Of a DNA stretch of 64,000 nt, positions 35,522 to 47,333 are shown piece by piece (the stretch's first letter is position 1; each line of letters opens with the position of its first letter). A model generated the notes under the pieces. The model made no database searches. It was not told the DNA's origin and worked only from the letters and a program-made list of their open reading frames with translations. The translations under genes and the position numbers were made by a program. This stretch comes from DASRQK01 sp964401685 (GTDB taxonomy: Bacteria > Bacteroidota > Bacteroidia > Sphingobacteriales > Sphingobacteriaceae). Where the stretch lies: the NCBI GenBank assembly GCA_964401685.1, contig CAYNZH010000009.1, forward strand, positions 1 to 64,000, given 5' to 3'.

Positions 35522-36496
35522 TTAGATAAAGCCCTGTTCTCTGACCCAATCGTCGTTATAGACTTTGGCCATATATCGAGAACCATGATCATGGACCATT
35601 GTCACGATCAAATCGCTCTCACGTAATCTGTTCTTCAATTGTTTTAGGCCAGCGATGATTGCACCTGTCGAGTTTCCGACGAATATCCCTTCCTGCCGGG
35701 TCATTTCCCTGGCCATGAGTACGGCATCCTTATCGCTGACTTTCTCAAAGAGATCAATCAGATCGAAATTTACGTTTTCTGGAAGAAAATCCTCGCCAAT
35801 TCCCTCGGTAATATAGGGATAGATTTCGTTTTTGTCAAAAATACCGGTTTCCTTATATTTTTTAAAAACGGAACCATAGGTATCTATGCCCCAGATTTGT
35901 ATGTCTGGGTTTTTTTCCTTGAGATAGCGTGCAACGCCGCTGATTGTACCTCCGGTTCCTACGCCCACCACGAAATGGGTGAGTTTGCCCTCGGTTTGTT
36001 CCCAAATTTCAGGTCCTGTCTGCTCATAATGCGCGCTGGCGTTTGACGGGTTGTCGTATTGATTGGCTTTCCAAGAATTAGGCGTTTCCGCCTCCAAACG
36101 ACTTGAAACGGAATAATAGGAGCGAGGATCCTCCGGATCCACATCAGTGGGGCAGACCAGAACTTCGGCCCCAAGGGCGCGCAAGGCGTCGACCTTTTCC
36201 TTAGACTGCTTGTCAGTGGTGGTGAAGATGCATTTATATCCTTTGACAATTGCTGCGATTGCAAGCCCCATACCCGTATTTCCCGAAGTTCCTTCGATGA
36301 TGGTGCCACCGGGTTTTAAAAGTCCGGCTTTTTCAGCATCTTCGATCATCTTCAGCGCCATTCGGTCCTTGGTCGAATGTCCTGGATTGGTCGTTTCGAT
36401 TTTTGCTAAAACAGTCCCAGGAATATCCTCACAAACACGGTTCAAGCGAACCAGAGGAGTGTTTCCTATGGTTTCTAGTATGTTATTATACCACAT
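35522..36496 (-). CDS. PLP-dependent cystathionine beta-synthase/cysteine synthase family enzyme
   Basis: The 324-residue fold-type II PLP enzyme begins YNNILETIGNTPLVRLNR, with the PLP Lys at about 43 in GHSTKDRM, the loop EGTSGNTGMGLA and the phosphate-binding GVGTGGTISG. The usual GGSVKDR reads GHSTKDR. It lacks CBS regulatory domains and has a short C-terminal extension. Related Bacteroidota proteins are annotated as cystathionine beta-synthase; assignment to cysteine synthase cannot be excluded. Confidence 0.87.
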   Translation of the reverse strand: MWYNNILETIGNTPLVRLNRVCEDIPGTVLAKIETTNPGHSTKDRMALKMIEDAEKAGLLKPGGTIIEGTSGNTGMGLAIAAIVKGYKCIFTTTDKQSKEKVDALRALGAEVLVCPTDVDPEDPRSYYSVSSRLEAETPNSWKANQYDNPSNASAHYEQTGPEIWEQTEGKLTHFVVGVGTGGTISGVARYLKEKNPDIQIWGIDTYGSVFKKYKETGIFDKNEIYPYITEGIGEDFLPENVNFDLIDLFEKVSDKDAVLMAREMTRQEGIFVGNSTGAIIAGLKQLKNRLRESDLIVTMVHDHGSRYMAKVYNDDWVREQGFI

Positions 36497-36501
36497 GTTT
36501 T

Positions 36502-37314
36502 CTAGAATTTCAAGTGTTTGACTGTGAGTCCATTATTAATTAATTGCCTCAAAGAGTCAATTCCGATACGAATATGAGTTTCTGCGTAGGATTTAGTGAC
36601 TTCCGTATCGCTCACTTCGGTCTTGACTCCTTCAGGTGTCATGGGTTGGTCGGTTACAAGCAGCAATGCTCCGGTTGGAATCTTATTTGCAAATCCGACC
36701 GAGAAAATGGTCGCAGTCTCCATATCGACGAGCATTACGCGTATGGCTTTCAGATACTTTTTGAAATCCTTGTCATGCTCCCACACCCGTCTGTTGGTTG
36801 TATAGACGGTGCCGGTCCAATAGTCCATGGAATAGTCCCGAATCGTTGTCGATATGGCTTTTTGGAGGGCAAATGCCGGCAGCGCCGGAACCTCTGGCGG
36901 AAAATAATCGTTGGACGTTCCTTCACCGCGGACTGCGGCTATCGGAAGCACCAGATCACCGATTTTGTTCTTTTTTTTCAATCCTCCCGCTTTGCCCAAA
37001 AAAAGCACGGCTTTCGGTGAAATTGCTGTCAAAAGATCCATGACCGTAGCCGCCATTGGGCTACCCATGCCAAAGTTAATGATCGTAATACCTTCTGCGG
37101 TGACACTCTGCATAGGACGATCCTGCCCCACTATCGGCGCGTCGTCGTGCAACTCAGAGAAAAACTGGACGTAATTGTAAAAGTTCGTCAGCAGAATATA
37201 TTCCCCGAAATCCTCAAGGGCCCTCCCGGTATAACGGGGAAGCCAGTTGTCCACGATTTCCTGTTTGCTCTTCAGGCCCGTGCTGATCGGTTTTCCTTCT
37301 GCTTTTTTACTCAT
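36502..37314 (-). CDS. AMP nucleosidase
   Basis: The 270-residue protein belongs to the purine nucleoside phosphorylase-like family. It has INFGMGSPMAATVMDLL, FLGKAGGLKKKNKIGDLVLP, VDMETATIFSVGF and LLLVTDQPMTPEGVKT. This short form (without the long N-terminal domain of E. coli Amn) is the typical Bacteroidota AMP nucleosidase, which cleaves AMP to adenine and ribose 5-phosphate. It is 5 bp upstream of the CBS-like gene and 47 bp downstream of clpX. Confidence 0.88.
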   Translation of the reverse strand: MSKKAEGKPISTGLKSKQEIVDNWLPRYTGRALEDFGEYILLTNFYNYVQFFSELHDDAPIVGQDRPMQSVTAEGITIINFGMGSPMAATVMDLLTAISPKAVLFLGKAGGLKKKNKIGDLVLPIAAVRGEGTSNDYFPPEVPALPAFALQKAISTTIRDYSMDYWTGTVYTTNRRVWEHDKDFKKYLKAIRVMLVDMETATIFSVGFANKIPTGALLLVTDQPMTPEGVKTEVSDTEVTKSYAETHIRIGIDSLRQLINNGLTVKHLKF

Positions 37315-37361
37315 GGGCTCGTCTCTATCCGATTAATTGGGTTTTTTTGGCAACCCGTTTG

Positions 37362-38606
37362 TCAGGCCGCTTTTAACTTTTTAATGTCCGACTTCTCTAA
37401 CTTTTCCTTGGCGTAATCCAGTGTGATTTCTAATTTCTGACCCGCAACATCAGTTTCGGACGGTGTATCAAACATAGCGTCCAGCATGATCGCTTCACAT
37501 ATCGACCGGAGGCCCCTTGCCCCGAGCTTGAATTCTTCTGCTTTTTTAACGATAAAACGCAGCACTTCCTTATCAAAGGAAAGCTCAATGCCTTCGTATT
37601 CAAAGAGCTTCTTGTACTGTTTGGTAAGTGCGTTTTTAGGCTCGGTCAGAATATTGAGCAAGGTTTCCGTGGTGAGCGGGTTCAGGTGGGTAAGCACCGG
37701 TAAGCGTCCGATAAGTTCCGGGATCAAGCCATAGCTCTTCAAATCCTGAGGCGTGATGTATTTGTAAAGATTGTCCTTATCTATTTCTGAATCGTCAGCA
37801 TCCATCTTGTAACCAATAGTTTGCGTCTGCAAACGGTCGGCTATTCTTTTCTGAATTCCATCGAAAGCGCCGCCGCAAATAAACAGGATGTTATTGGTAT
37901 TGACCGCTATCATCTTCTGATCCGGATGCTTTCTTCCCCCTTGCGGTGGAACATTGACAACAGTACCTTCCAGAATTTTCAGCAAAGCCTGCTGCACGCC
38001 TTCGCCGGAAACATCTCTGGTAATTGACGGGTTGTCGCTTTTTCTAGCGATCTTGTCGATCTCATCAATGTAGATGATGCCGCGTTCGGCTGCCGCCACA
38101 TCGTAATCCGCCGCTTGGAGAAGGCGTGTGAGAATGCTCTCCACATCTTCACCCACATAGCCTGCTTCTGTCAGGACTGTCGCATCACATATACTAAAGG
38201 GTACATTCAAAATTTTCGCGATCGTCTTCGCAAGCAATGTTTTTCCGGTACCTGTTTCGCCGACCATGACAATATTGGATTTTTCGATCTCAATATCATC
38301 TTTTTCCACTTTTTGATTGAGCCTCTTGTAATGATTGTAAACTGCCACAGCCATTACTTTTTTCGCTTCATTCTGTCCGATGACATATTCGTCGAGGTGG
38401 TTTTTGATTTCCTGAGGCTTGATCAGCTTGAGGGCCGATTGCAATACTTTGCTTTTTCGCTGGTTCAACTCCTCAGAAAGGATTTCTCCAGCCTGGGAAA
38501 CACAGCGATCGCATATGAAGGCTCCATCACCAGCGATGAGCATAATTGCGTCTTTTTTACCAATACCACAAAACGAACAGGTCTGTTCTTTCTGATTTTT
38601 AGCCAT
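37362..38606 (-). CDS. clpX: ClpX, ATP-dependent unfoldase of ClpXP
   Basis: The 414-residue protein has an N-terminal zinc-binding domain (CSFCG and ICDRC) and the AAA+ core with Walker A GETGTGKT, Walker B IDEIDK and sensor [10 protein letters not shown]. The pore loop YVGEDVE is present. It unfolds tagged proteins for ClpP. The gene overlaps clpP by 8 bp, so the two are translationally coupled. Confidence 0.97.
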   Translation of the reverse strand: MAKNQKEQTCSFCGIGKKDAIMLIAGDGAFICDRCVSQAGEILSEELNQRKSKVLQSALKLIKPQEIKNHLDEYVIGQNEAKKVMAVAVYNHYKRLNQKVEKDDIEIEKSNIVMVGETGTGKTLLAKTIAKILNVPFSICDATVLTEAGYVGEDVESILTRLLQAADYDVAAAERGIIYIDEIDKIARKSDNPSITRDVSGEGVQQALLKILEGTVVNVPPQGGRKHPDQKMIAVNTNNILFICGGAFDGIQKRIADRLQTQTIGYKMDADDSEIDKDNLYKYITPQDLKSYGLIPELIGRLPVLTHLNPLTTETLLNILTEPKNALTKQYKKLFEYEGIELSFDKEVLRFIVKKAEEFKLGARGLRSICEAIMLDAMFDTPSETDVAGQKLEITLDYAKEKLEKSDIKKLKAA

Positions 38607-39303
38607 TATTTACTTTCTTACTTCCTGTCAACACTTCATCTATCATCCCATGCTCCACAGCTTCAGGTGCGGTCATCCAATAATCCCGATCCGAAGATTT
38701 CTCTACCCAGGCATAAGGCTTGCCCGAGTGCTGGGCGATGATTTCGTACAACTCCTTTTTCAGTTTCAACATCTCCCTCAGGTTGATCTCCATGTCACTG
38801 GCTACACCTTGGGCACCGCCTGACGGTTGATGGATCATAACTCTGGAATGTGGGAGCGCAGCTCTTTTGCCTTTGGCTCCTGCACATAAGAGGACGGCGC
38901 CCATCGAAGCGGCCATTCCCGTGCAGATCGTCGCAACGTCCGGACTAATATATTGCATGGTGTCGTAAATACCCAGTCCAGCGTAAACGCTTCCGCCCGG
39001 TGAATTGATGTAAATCTGTATGTCTCTCTTAGCATCTGCAGATTGCAAGAATAGCAACTGCGCCTGTATAATATTTGCCACCTGATCAGTGACGGCATCT
39101 CCCAAGAAGATGATTCTATCCATCATAAGCCTTGAAAACACGTCCATCTGGGCGACGTTCATCTGGCGTTCCTCAATAATATATGGGGTAAGCGAAGTCG
39201 GGACGCGTTTTTCGACCCTGGAAATGAATCCATCCACGTGGTGTCCCCCGATGCGGTGATGCTTGACTGCGTATTTTCTGAACTCGTTTTTATCTATACT
39301 CAT
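38599..39303 (-). CDS. clpP: ClpP, serine protease subunit of ClpXP
   Basis: The 234-residue protein has the ClpP catalytic Ser at about 133 ([12 protein letters not shown]), His at about 158 ([10 protein letters not shown]) and Asp in the following helix region. The N-terminus is about 30 residues longer than E. coli ClpP, as is common in Bacteroidota. It is the first gene of clpP-clpX. A 16-bp palindrome lies upstream at 39342-39357. Confidence 0.97.
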   Translation of the reverse strand: MSIDKNEFRKYAVKHHRIGGHHVDGFISRVEKRVPTSLTPYIIEERQMNVAQMDVFSRLMMDRIIFLGDAVTDQVANIIQAQLLFLQSADAKRDIQIYINSPGGSVYAGLGIYDTMQYISPDVATICTGMAASMGAVLLCAGAKGKRAALPHSRVMIHQPSGGAQGVASDMEINLREMLKLKKELYEIIAQHSGKPYAWVEKSSDRDYWMTAPEAVEHGMIDEVLTGSKKVNNG

Positions 39304-39341
39304 GAATTTTTATTTATACTACTAAAATACTAAATTTTCTT

Positions 39342-39357
39342 GATATTTGCAAATATC
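39342..39357. promoter_or_regulatory. Perfect 16-bp palindrome upstream of clpP
   Basis: GATATTTGCAAATATC is a perfect palindrome 38 bp before the clpP ATG. Each half contains a near-match (GATATTTG) to the -7 box TAnnTTTG, so it could be a promoter element, an operator for a dimeric regulator of clpPX, or both. Confidence 0.5.
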
Positions 39358-39371
39358 GGCAATTTACCTAA

Positions 39372-39860
39372 TCATTCGCTTATTAACTCGTTATAAACGG
39401 GTAAATCCGGCAAAAAAGTATATTTTTTCGCGTTAAAATCGATTTTGCAATAAAAATGCGTGAGCCCGTTACTCACCAGGAGGTAGGGGACTTTGAACAC
39501 GCTGTTATACCTGGCTATTTGCTCAAACACCGTATCGGTGATCCGGATGCCGGGATTTTTAAATTCTGCAAGCAGGAGTCTACTTCCTTTGCGAGAATAA
39601 ACCAGCAGATCTGATCTCCGAGGCATATTGTTCAGTTGGAGGCCACTTTCAGGCATGATGAGCGCTTTTGGATAGTGCTTTTCTTCTATCAGGTAATGTA
39701 TCCAATGCTGCCGCACCCATTCCTCAGGGGTGCAGATGAGGTGTTTTTTTCGAAGAATATCAAACACGAGGTGATTTCCCTCCTTTTTGCTGATTTGGAG
39801 AGTGCACGGAGGCAGGCTGAGCGGTATGGGTTTAAATTCAGTTGACTGTTGCAATTCCAC
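39372..39860 (-). CDS. Orphan HsdR_N-like PD-(D/E)xK domain protein
   Basis: The 162-residue protein resembles only the N-terminal nuclease domain of type I restriction subunit HsdR. It has ESGLQ, RRSDLLVYS (Asp at about 84) and LLLAEFKNP (Glu 99 and Lys 101), the spaced acidic/ExK residues of the PD-(D/E)xK fold. No helicase, HsdM or HsdS is nearby. The start is a GTG that overlaps the upstream gene by 23 bp. Likely a conserved single-domain nuclease-like protein of unknown role. Confidence 0.8.
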   Translation of the reverse strand: MELQQSTEFKPIPLSLPPCTLQISKKEGNHLVFDILRKKHLICTPEEWVRQHWIHYLIEEKHYPKALIMPESGLQLNNMPRRSDLLVYSRKGSRLLLAEFKNPGIRITDTVFEQIARYNSVFKVPYLLVSNGLTHFYCKIDFNAKKYTFLPDLPVYNELISE

Positions 39861-40227
39861 CTGATCTTTTTGTATAAGTTGCTATAGGGCTGAAAGCAGA
39901 CGCCTCGAAATGAGGTGAATCGATCACCAAATGCTTCGGCATTGGCTCGCCCTTTTTGAAAAAATAGGCAATGGTTGCGCTGCCGTATTCATTATAAGGG
40001 AGTAGATCCCCACAAGCGTGATAATCAGCGCGCTCCGGGTATTCTACCGAGAAGGCATAAATCCGGATAATTCCTCCTTTGTTTTGTTCGTTTCTCACAA
40101 AGGCGACTTCTTCAAATCCGCCCGGCAGATCTTTTATTCCGCGTTGGGTAAAGCTGTCCTTGAGTATCATAAAGCCGATAAAGAGCGCAATCCCAATCAA
40201 CACAATTCTAAATGTCCTTTTTTTCAT
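39838..40227 (-). CDS. Membrane-anchored protein of unknown function
   Basis: The 129-residue protein has one N-terminal membrane helix (RIVLIGIALFIGFMIL) and a soluble domain facing the periplasm. That domain contains EEVAFVRNEQNKGGIIRIY and ADYHACGDLLPYN. I chose the ATG at 40227 (MKKRTF). Nothing catalytic is recognised. It is divergent from holA with a 58-bp gap. Confidence 0.7.
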   Translation of the reverse strand: MKKRTFRIVLIGIALFIGFMILKDSFTQRGIKDLPGGFEEVAFVRNEQNKGGIIRIYAFSVEYPERADYHACGDLLPYNEYGSATIAYFFKKGEPMPKHLVIDSPHFEASAFSPIATYTKRSGGIATVN

Positions 40228-40285
40228 AGAAAGGAATTTTCTACACGAAGATACGCAAAAAATCGGTATCTTAGCACTCACAGCA

Positions 40286-41293
40286 ATGGACGCAAATAAA
40301 ATTTTACAGGATATAAGGAATAAAAAGTATCATCCCATCTACTTGTTACATGGGGATGAAAGCTATTATATAGATCTTATAAGCGATTTTATCGAGGATA
40401 ATGTGCTGCAAGATGTTCAGAAAGGTTTTGATCAAACCATCCTTTACGGAAAGGATACCGATTTTGCAACGCTGGTTGCGGCGGCCAAGCGTTTTCCCAT
40501 GATGGGCGAGTATCAGGTCATTATCGTCAAGGAGGCACAGAGCATGAAGTGGCGTGGGGGGGATGATTTGCTTGTTTCCTATTTGACTCAACCTGTGCCC
40601 AGCACTATTCTGGTTTTGGCCTATAAGCACGACAAATTTGACAAACGAAGGAAGGCTTTTAAATTGGCTCAGAAAGCCGGGGTTGTTCTGGAGTCGAGCA
40701 GGCTTTATCCCAATAAGATCGCAGCATGGGTGGAAGATTACCTGAGACAAAAGGAAAGGAAAATTCATCCCCACGCAGCAGCGTTGATCGGGGAATACCT
40801 CGGTGCGGATTTATCAAAAATCGTTAACGAGCTGGATAAGATGCTGTTGAACATCCCGTCTGGGAGTGAGGTTTCCTTGAAGGATATTGAGACCAACATA
40901 GGAATCAGCAAGGATTACAATGTGTTTGAACTAAATTCGGCGCTTGGGCAAAGGAACGCACTGCAAGCCTATAAAATAGTCGATTATTTTGCTTCAAATC
41001 CAAAGAATCATCCCGTCCCCGTAGTTATCGGAGCGTTGGGCGGATATTTTACCAAGATATTGAAATACCATTATCTGTCGGACAAAAATCCCCAGTCGGT
41101 GGCACGGGAGTTGGGTGTGCATCCTTTTTTTACCAAGGAGTACGAGCAGGCAGCGAGGCTGTATGACCGGAAGAATTTGTTTAGGCTATTGCATGTAGTA
41201 CACGATTATGATCTTCGATCCAAGGGGTTGGGAGCAGCAGATCCTTCACCGGATGCTTTGCTCAAGGAGCTTGTATTCAAAATTTTAAATTAA
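40286..41293 (+). CDS. holA: DNA polymerase III delta subunit
   Basis: HolA is the clamp-loader wrench that opens the beta clamp. The 335-residue protein starts MDANKILQDIRNKKYHPIYLLHGDESYYID, a standard HolA N-terminus, so I reject the 69 upstream in-frame codons. It also has KRFPMMGEYQVIIVKEAQ, SRLYPNKIAAWVEDYL and the C-terminal DPSPDALLKELVFKIL. Sequence conservation in this family is low but the pattern is clear. Confidence 0.9.
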   Translation: MDANKILQDIRNKKYHPIYLLHGDESYYIDLISDFIEDNVLQDVQKGFDQTILYGKDTDFATLVAAAKRFPMMGEYQVIIVKEAQSMKWRGGDDLLVSYLTQPVPSTILVLAYKHDKFDKRRKAFKLAQKAGVVLESSRLYPNKIAAWVEDYLRQKERKIHPHAAALIGEYLGADLSKIVNELDKMLLNIPSGSEVSLKDIETNIGISKDYNVFELNSALGQRNALQAYKIVDYFASNPKNHPVPVVIGALGGYFTKILKYHYLSDKNPQSVARELGVHPFFTKEYEQAARLYDRKNLFRLLHVVHDYDLRSKGLGAADPSPDALLKELVFKILN

Positions 41294-41305
41294 ATCTCAT
41301 TGTCG

Positions 41306-43551
<2,246 letters not shown>

Positions 43552-43592
43552 TTATATATAGAGCACGTTAATGAATAGGTTATAAATCAAAG

Positions 43593-44162
43593 GTGAAGGA
43601 CACGCATTACGACGATAGGGAATTGATAAATATGTGTCTGGATGGGCAACAAACAGCCTATGCAATGCTTTACCAAAAGTACTCTGTGCCGGTTTTCAAC
43701 ACCATCTGCCGATTGGTGAATTTTCAGGTAGCCGAAGCAGAGGATTTGCTTCAAGAAACGTTTGTGTCGGTATTTTCTAAGATGGAGCGTTTGAAGGAAA
43801 TAGAAAGTTTTGAGGCATGGACCAAGAGAGTTGCCATAAATCTGAGCATCTCCCATTTACGCAAGCGCAGGGTGTATTTTCAGGAATTGGACGACACTGC
43901 CCACTTGGATATCGCAGACGATGACGACGATAGTATCAGGTGGCGTGAAAGCCGATTGGATGAAATTGAGCAGGCAATAGCCAGTTTGCCCGAGACGAGT
44001 AAAACGATCGTTAACCTTTTTGTTTTCGAGGATATAGCCCAGGAGGAAATAGGAAAATTGTTGGGCATGTCTCACGCAGCGGTAAGAAGTCAATATCATA
44101 GGGCTAAAAACCGCATTGCCGCTCAGCTAAAAAAGGAATTGAGTAATGAAGAAGAACGATGA
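43593..44162 (+). CDS. ECF-type RNA polymerase sigma factor
   Basis: The 189-residue sigma-70 family protein has region 2 (AYAMLYQKYSVPVFNTICRL, AEDLLQETFVSVFSKMER, AWTKRVAINLSISHLRKRR) and region 4 (ETSKTIVNLFVFEDIAQEEI, MSHAAVRSQYHRAKNRI). The only reasonable start is a GTG at 43593. It overlaps the putative anti-sigma gene by 17 bp. Confidence 0.92.
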   Translation: MKDTHYDDRELINMCLDGQQTAYAMLYQKYSVPVFNTICRLVNFQVAEAEDLLQETFVSVFSKMERLKEIESFEAWTKRVAINLSISHLRKRRVYFQELDDTAHLDIADDDDDSIRWRESRLDEIEQAIASLPETSKTIVNLFVFEDIAQEEIGKLLGMSHAAVRSQYHRAKNRIAAQLKKELSNEEER

Positions 44163-44934
44163 ATTAAAGGGTTGGATCACTGAGAATCGGTCAGATTTTG
44201 ATAAGATGGTCCCCAGTCCCCAAGTGTGGAGGGAGATCAGTGCGCGCCTGCCCGAGCCGAAACCTCGGTCCACATTTATGGTATGGCGAATTGCTGCCGC
44301 AATCCTTTTGTTTACAGCACTCGGGGTGTACGGAGCGATATGGATCGCACAAAATGCGCAGCAACCCCAGCAAGTGGAGACTGCACAGAGCGGCTCTAAA
44401 CCCGCTAAAAGGGAGAGATCCCAATCCGTCCAGGTTTGGGAAGATGTCTCTAAGGATATTGTCCGGATTTCCGATGAACGCACACCCCAGTCTCCTAAGG
44501 AGAGCGAGCGGGCAATAACCACTCAGCCAGCTCTGCTGACGGAGTCTCTTCCACCCAGTCCACATGAAGTCCCTGCAAGCAAACGCATAGAAGAAGTTTT
44601 AGCGCTGTCTGACTTGCATGAGTTGCCGGAATCAAAGATCGAATTATTGCTACAGACGGTAAAACACGATCCGAACTCCAACGTGCGACTTGCTGCGTTG
44701 GAGCTGTTAGCCAGCCGACTTCCTGAAGAGCGCAGCAACCAAATTATTCAGGAAGTTTTTGTGGAGCAGGATGACCCTTTCCTTCAGCTGGAATTGATGA
44801 TAGCCATGGCGAGCGACGATTCACTTCGGATCAGTCAACCGGTAGCAGAACGTTTGTATGCGATTACGGAAGATCCGCGCAGTTTGGACTTCGTCAAAGA
44901 GCATGCTTTAGCCGTACTCATGATGACTTGGTGA
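44146..44934 (+). CDS. Putative membrane anti-sigma factor with HEAT-like periplasmic domain
   Basis: The 262-residue protein has a short cytoplasmic N-terminus (about 1-45, with PSPQVWREISARLPEP). One membrane helix follows (about 47-68), then a linker. The C-terminal helical part (about 145-262) reads like HEAT repeats: NVRLAALELLASRLPEE and PFLQLELMIAMASDDS. The position right after, and overlapping, an ECF sigma gene plus the topology suggest an anti-sigma factor; no zinc-type anti-sigma motif is visible. Confidence 0.75.
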   Translation: MKKNDELKGWITENRSDFDKMVPSPQVWREISARLPEPKPRSTFMVWRIAAAILLFTALGVYGAIWIAQNAQQPQQVETAQSGSKPAKRERSQSVQVWEDVSKDIVRISDERTPQSPKESERAITTQPALLTESLPPSPHEVPASKRIEEVLALSDLHELPESKIELLLQTVKHDPNSNVRLAALELLASRLPEERSNQIIQEVFVEQDDPFLQLELMIAMASDDSLRISQPVAERLYAITEDPRSLDFVKEHALAVLMMTW

Positions 44935-44982
44935 TTTTTTATTAAAGCAAATTTTTACAAGTAAAATATAAAAATAAAAGCG

Positions 44983-45993
44983 ATGAAAGCAAAACGAATT
45001 AGTAGCACAATAGTGCTTGGATTAACCATGTTGACCGGCGCAGTATATGCTCAAAGCGGTGCGAAGAGTTTACCGAAGGTTTTTTCCAATCCGGAACATG
45101 CACCGAATCTGGTTTTTCGATTGGATGAAAACCCTTCAAAAGCGTACCCCAAAGAGCTGAAAGAATTCCGCTTTACGAAAGGCAGCGGAAAGCTGATTTT
45201 ATCTGTGGGCAATGCGGTTATCGAAGGGTACGCAGGTGATGAAGTTATTATATCGACTATGGTCGAAGTAATCCCTGAGGCGGACTCCAGAGCCGCAGGA
45301 TTGCAAAAAATCAATCCATCTGGGTTGAGCGACAACACGGGTTTGGGTTATAACCGCGCCGACGATGGTGATGTTACCGAATTAAGTCCGGTAAGCACGA
45401 GTTTTGGGCTCAGCTCAGACACAGTTTTTATCAGGATTCCTCGAAATCTCCAAGTCTCGGTCAGCGGAGGAAATATGTGGTCAAGCGGCAACCTTTCCCT
45501 ATCCAATTTTGATGGCGAAATCGAGCTGTCGACCACCAGAGGTGATATTCATTTGACGAATATAACTGGTCCAGTGACTGTGAAGACCTCTTATGGCAAC
45601 ATTGAGGCAGTTTTCAGGAAGCCTGTAAAGGGACCTGTTTCTCTGATTTCGAATATGGGTTTTGTCGACGTGGCGTTGCCCGCCTCTATCAAAGCAAATG
45701 TCGAGTTGAGTACCATGGTCGGTGCCTTGTACGCTTCTGAGAAATTTGATATTCAGAGAGACGTTCCCCTACGCGTTGAAGGAGAGTATATAGCGCCTTC
45801 GGACGAGGAAGTAACTGTAGAGCATGCAATTATCCGCGAAACCCGTAATAAAGGAAATGCAATCACCATCAGGGGGATCGGGAATTTTATGGGTAGCCAA
45901 AGCAATCGGCTCAAGGGCACTCTCAACGGCGGCGGTGAGCATATTATCGTAAAGACGACTTACGGAAAAATTTATCTACGCGAAATTGAGTGA
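44983..45993 (+). CDS. DUF4097-like putative adhesin, secreted
   Basis: The 336-residue protein has a signal peptide (SSTIVLGLTMLTGAVYAQS) and a repetitive beta-strand body. Turns such as GDIHLTNITGPVTVKTSYGN resemble the DUF4097/DUF2807 beta-helix family (putative auto-transporter adhesin, head GIN). It lies 49 bp after the anti-sigma gene and probably belongs to the same regulon. It may sit in the outer membrane or periplasm; ligand unknown. Confidence 0.78.
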   Translation: MKAKRISSTIVLGLTMLTGAVYAQSGAKSLPKVFSNPEHAPNLVFRLDENPSKAYPKELKEFRFTKGSGKLILSVGNAVIEGYAGDEVIISTMVEVIPEADSRAAGLQKINPSGLSDNTGLGYNRADDGDVTELSPVSTSFGLSSDTVFIRIPRNLQVSVSGGNMWSSGNLSLSNFDGEIELSTTRGDIHLTNITGPVTVKTSYGNIEAVFRKPVKGPVSLISNMGFVDVALPASIKANVELSTMVGALYASEKFDIQRDVPLRVEGEYIAPSDEEVTVEHAIIRETRNKGNAITIRGIGNFMGSQSNRLKGTLNGGGEHIIVKTTYGKIYLREIE

Positions 45994-46057
45994 GATAGTG
46001 CAGGCACGCCCCGAATAAATTTTCAGGCGGTACTTGGAAAGATCCAAATAAACAGCT

Positions 46058-46065
46058 TATATTTG
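46058..46065 (+). promoter_or_regulatory. -7 box TATATTTG before the DAACS transporter gene
   Basis: A perfect TAnnTTTG box is 23 nt upstream of the ATG at 46089. CTTG at 46033-46036 sits 21 bp upstream of it, close to the -33 position. Confidence 0.5.
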
Positions 46066-46088
46066 GTCGCTATACCGTAGGATAAATT

Positions 46089-47291
46089 ATGAAAAAAATT
46101 AGAATCGGCCTGCTCGGTCGCGTCGTTATTGCTATCGTGTTGGGGATTGGTCTGGGTCTGGTTTTTCCAGACTGGGTTTCCCGCATCTTTTTGACCTTTA
46201 ACGCCTTATTTGGGAACTTTCTGAATTTTGTCGTTCCCCTTATTATTTTAGGATTGATCGCGCCGGGGATTGCTGATTTGGGTAACAACGCCGGAAGGTT
46301 ATTGCTTCTCACCTCTGGATTGGCTTACACATTTACCATTTTCACCGGATTGTTCGCGTATTTTTCGGGAATGCTGCTTCTCCCGGGCTTGCTCGGAGCG
46401 GACGGCACACGTCTGGTCGACGAAGCTACCAAGCAACTTGAACCTTATTTCACTCTCGAAATGCCTGCAGTTTTCGGAGTGATGACGGCGTTGATTCTTT
46501 CGTTTATGTTGGGTCTTGGAATTAGTTTTATTCGGGGCAATGTCCTGAAAAATGGTCTCGAGGAATTCAAAGAGATCATCATGAGAATTATCAATCATGT
46601 GATTATTCCTTTACTTCCTTTATATATTTTCGGTATCTTTTTGAGTATGACCGTCTCCGGGCAGGTCGCGAGTGTGCTCTCCATTTTTTTAAAAATTGTG
46701 TTGCTCATTCTTGTACTGACTATCGTTCTGTTGATTGTTCAGTTTGTTGTTGCGGGATATATTGCCAAGGTCAACCCCTTTAGGGCTCTAAAGGTGATGT
46801 TGACAGCCTATCTGACCGCATTGGGTACGCAATCATCGGCTGCGACTATACCTGTGACGCATCAGCAGACCCTCAAATTGGGCGTGGATAAGGATATTGC
46901 TGGATTTGTAATTCCGCTATGTGCCACGATTCATCTTTCCGGGAGTATGCTGAAAATCACCGCTTGTGCGATGGCGGTCATGATGATGAACGGCGAAGTC
47001 ATCAATACCGAAATCTTTATAGGCTTTATCTTTCTCCTGGGAATTACGATGATCGCTGCACCGGGCGTGCCTGGCGGGGCGATTATGGCTGCTGTAGGCG
47101 TTTTGACTGCAGTACTGGGATTCGATGAGCAGTCGATTGCCTTAATGATCGCTTTATATATTGGGATGGACAGCTTCGGAACAGCCTGCAATGTGACCGG
47201 AGATGGGGCTATTGCCCTGATCATTGACAAAATTTACAAGAAAAAAGCGGTCGAGGAGGGGGTATTGACCACAGATGCTGTCAACGACTAA
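46089..47291 (+). CDS. Dicarboxylate/amino acid:cation symporter (DAACS family)
   Basis: The 400-residue protein has eight or more hydrophobic segments and the DAACS reentrant motifs: LGTQSSAATIPVT (serine-rich hairpin), IPLCATIHLSGSMLKI and PGVPGGAIMAAVGVLT. The final SFGTACNVTGDGAIALII carries the substrate-binding Asp/Asn region. It resembles SstT/GltP-type Na+- or H+-coupled uptake of Glu, Asp or Ser. It appears to be monocistronic. Confidence 0.92.
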   Translation: MKKIRIGLLGRVVIAIVLGIGLGLVFPDWVSRIFLTFNALFGNFLNFVVPLIILGLIAPGIADLGNNAGRLLLLTSGLAYTFTIFTGLFAYFSGMLLLPGLLGADGTRLVDEATKQLEPYFTLEMPAVFGVMTALILSFMLGLGISFIRGNVLKNGLEEFKEIIMRIINHVIIPLLPLYIFGIFLSMTVSGQVASVLSIFLKIVLLILVLTIVLLIVQFVVAGYIAKVNPFRALKVMLTAYLTALGTQSSAATIPVTHQQTLKLGVDKDIAGFVIPLCATIHLSGSMLKITACAMAVMMMNGEVINTEIFIGFIFLLGITMIAAPGVPGGAIMAAVGVLTAVLGFDEQSIALMIALYIGMDSFGTACNVTGDGAIALIIDKIYKKKAVEEGVLTTDAVND

Positions 47292-47333
47292 TATTGTAAA
47301 TGCGTATAGGAGCAGTATCGTATTATGAGCGGT

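Noticed and set aside
39372..39860. Type I restriction-modification system
   Set aside because: Only an HsdR_N-like domain is encoded, with no HsdM, HsdS or helicase part.
39838..40227. Long N-terminal extension of HolA starting at 40079 on the other strand
   Set aside because: The 69 extra residues do not resemble HolA and overlap the divergent membrane-protein gene; the ATG at 40286 gives the standard N-terminus.
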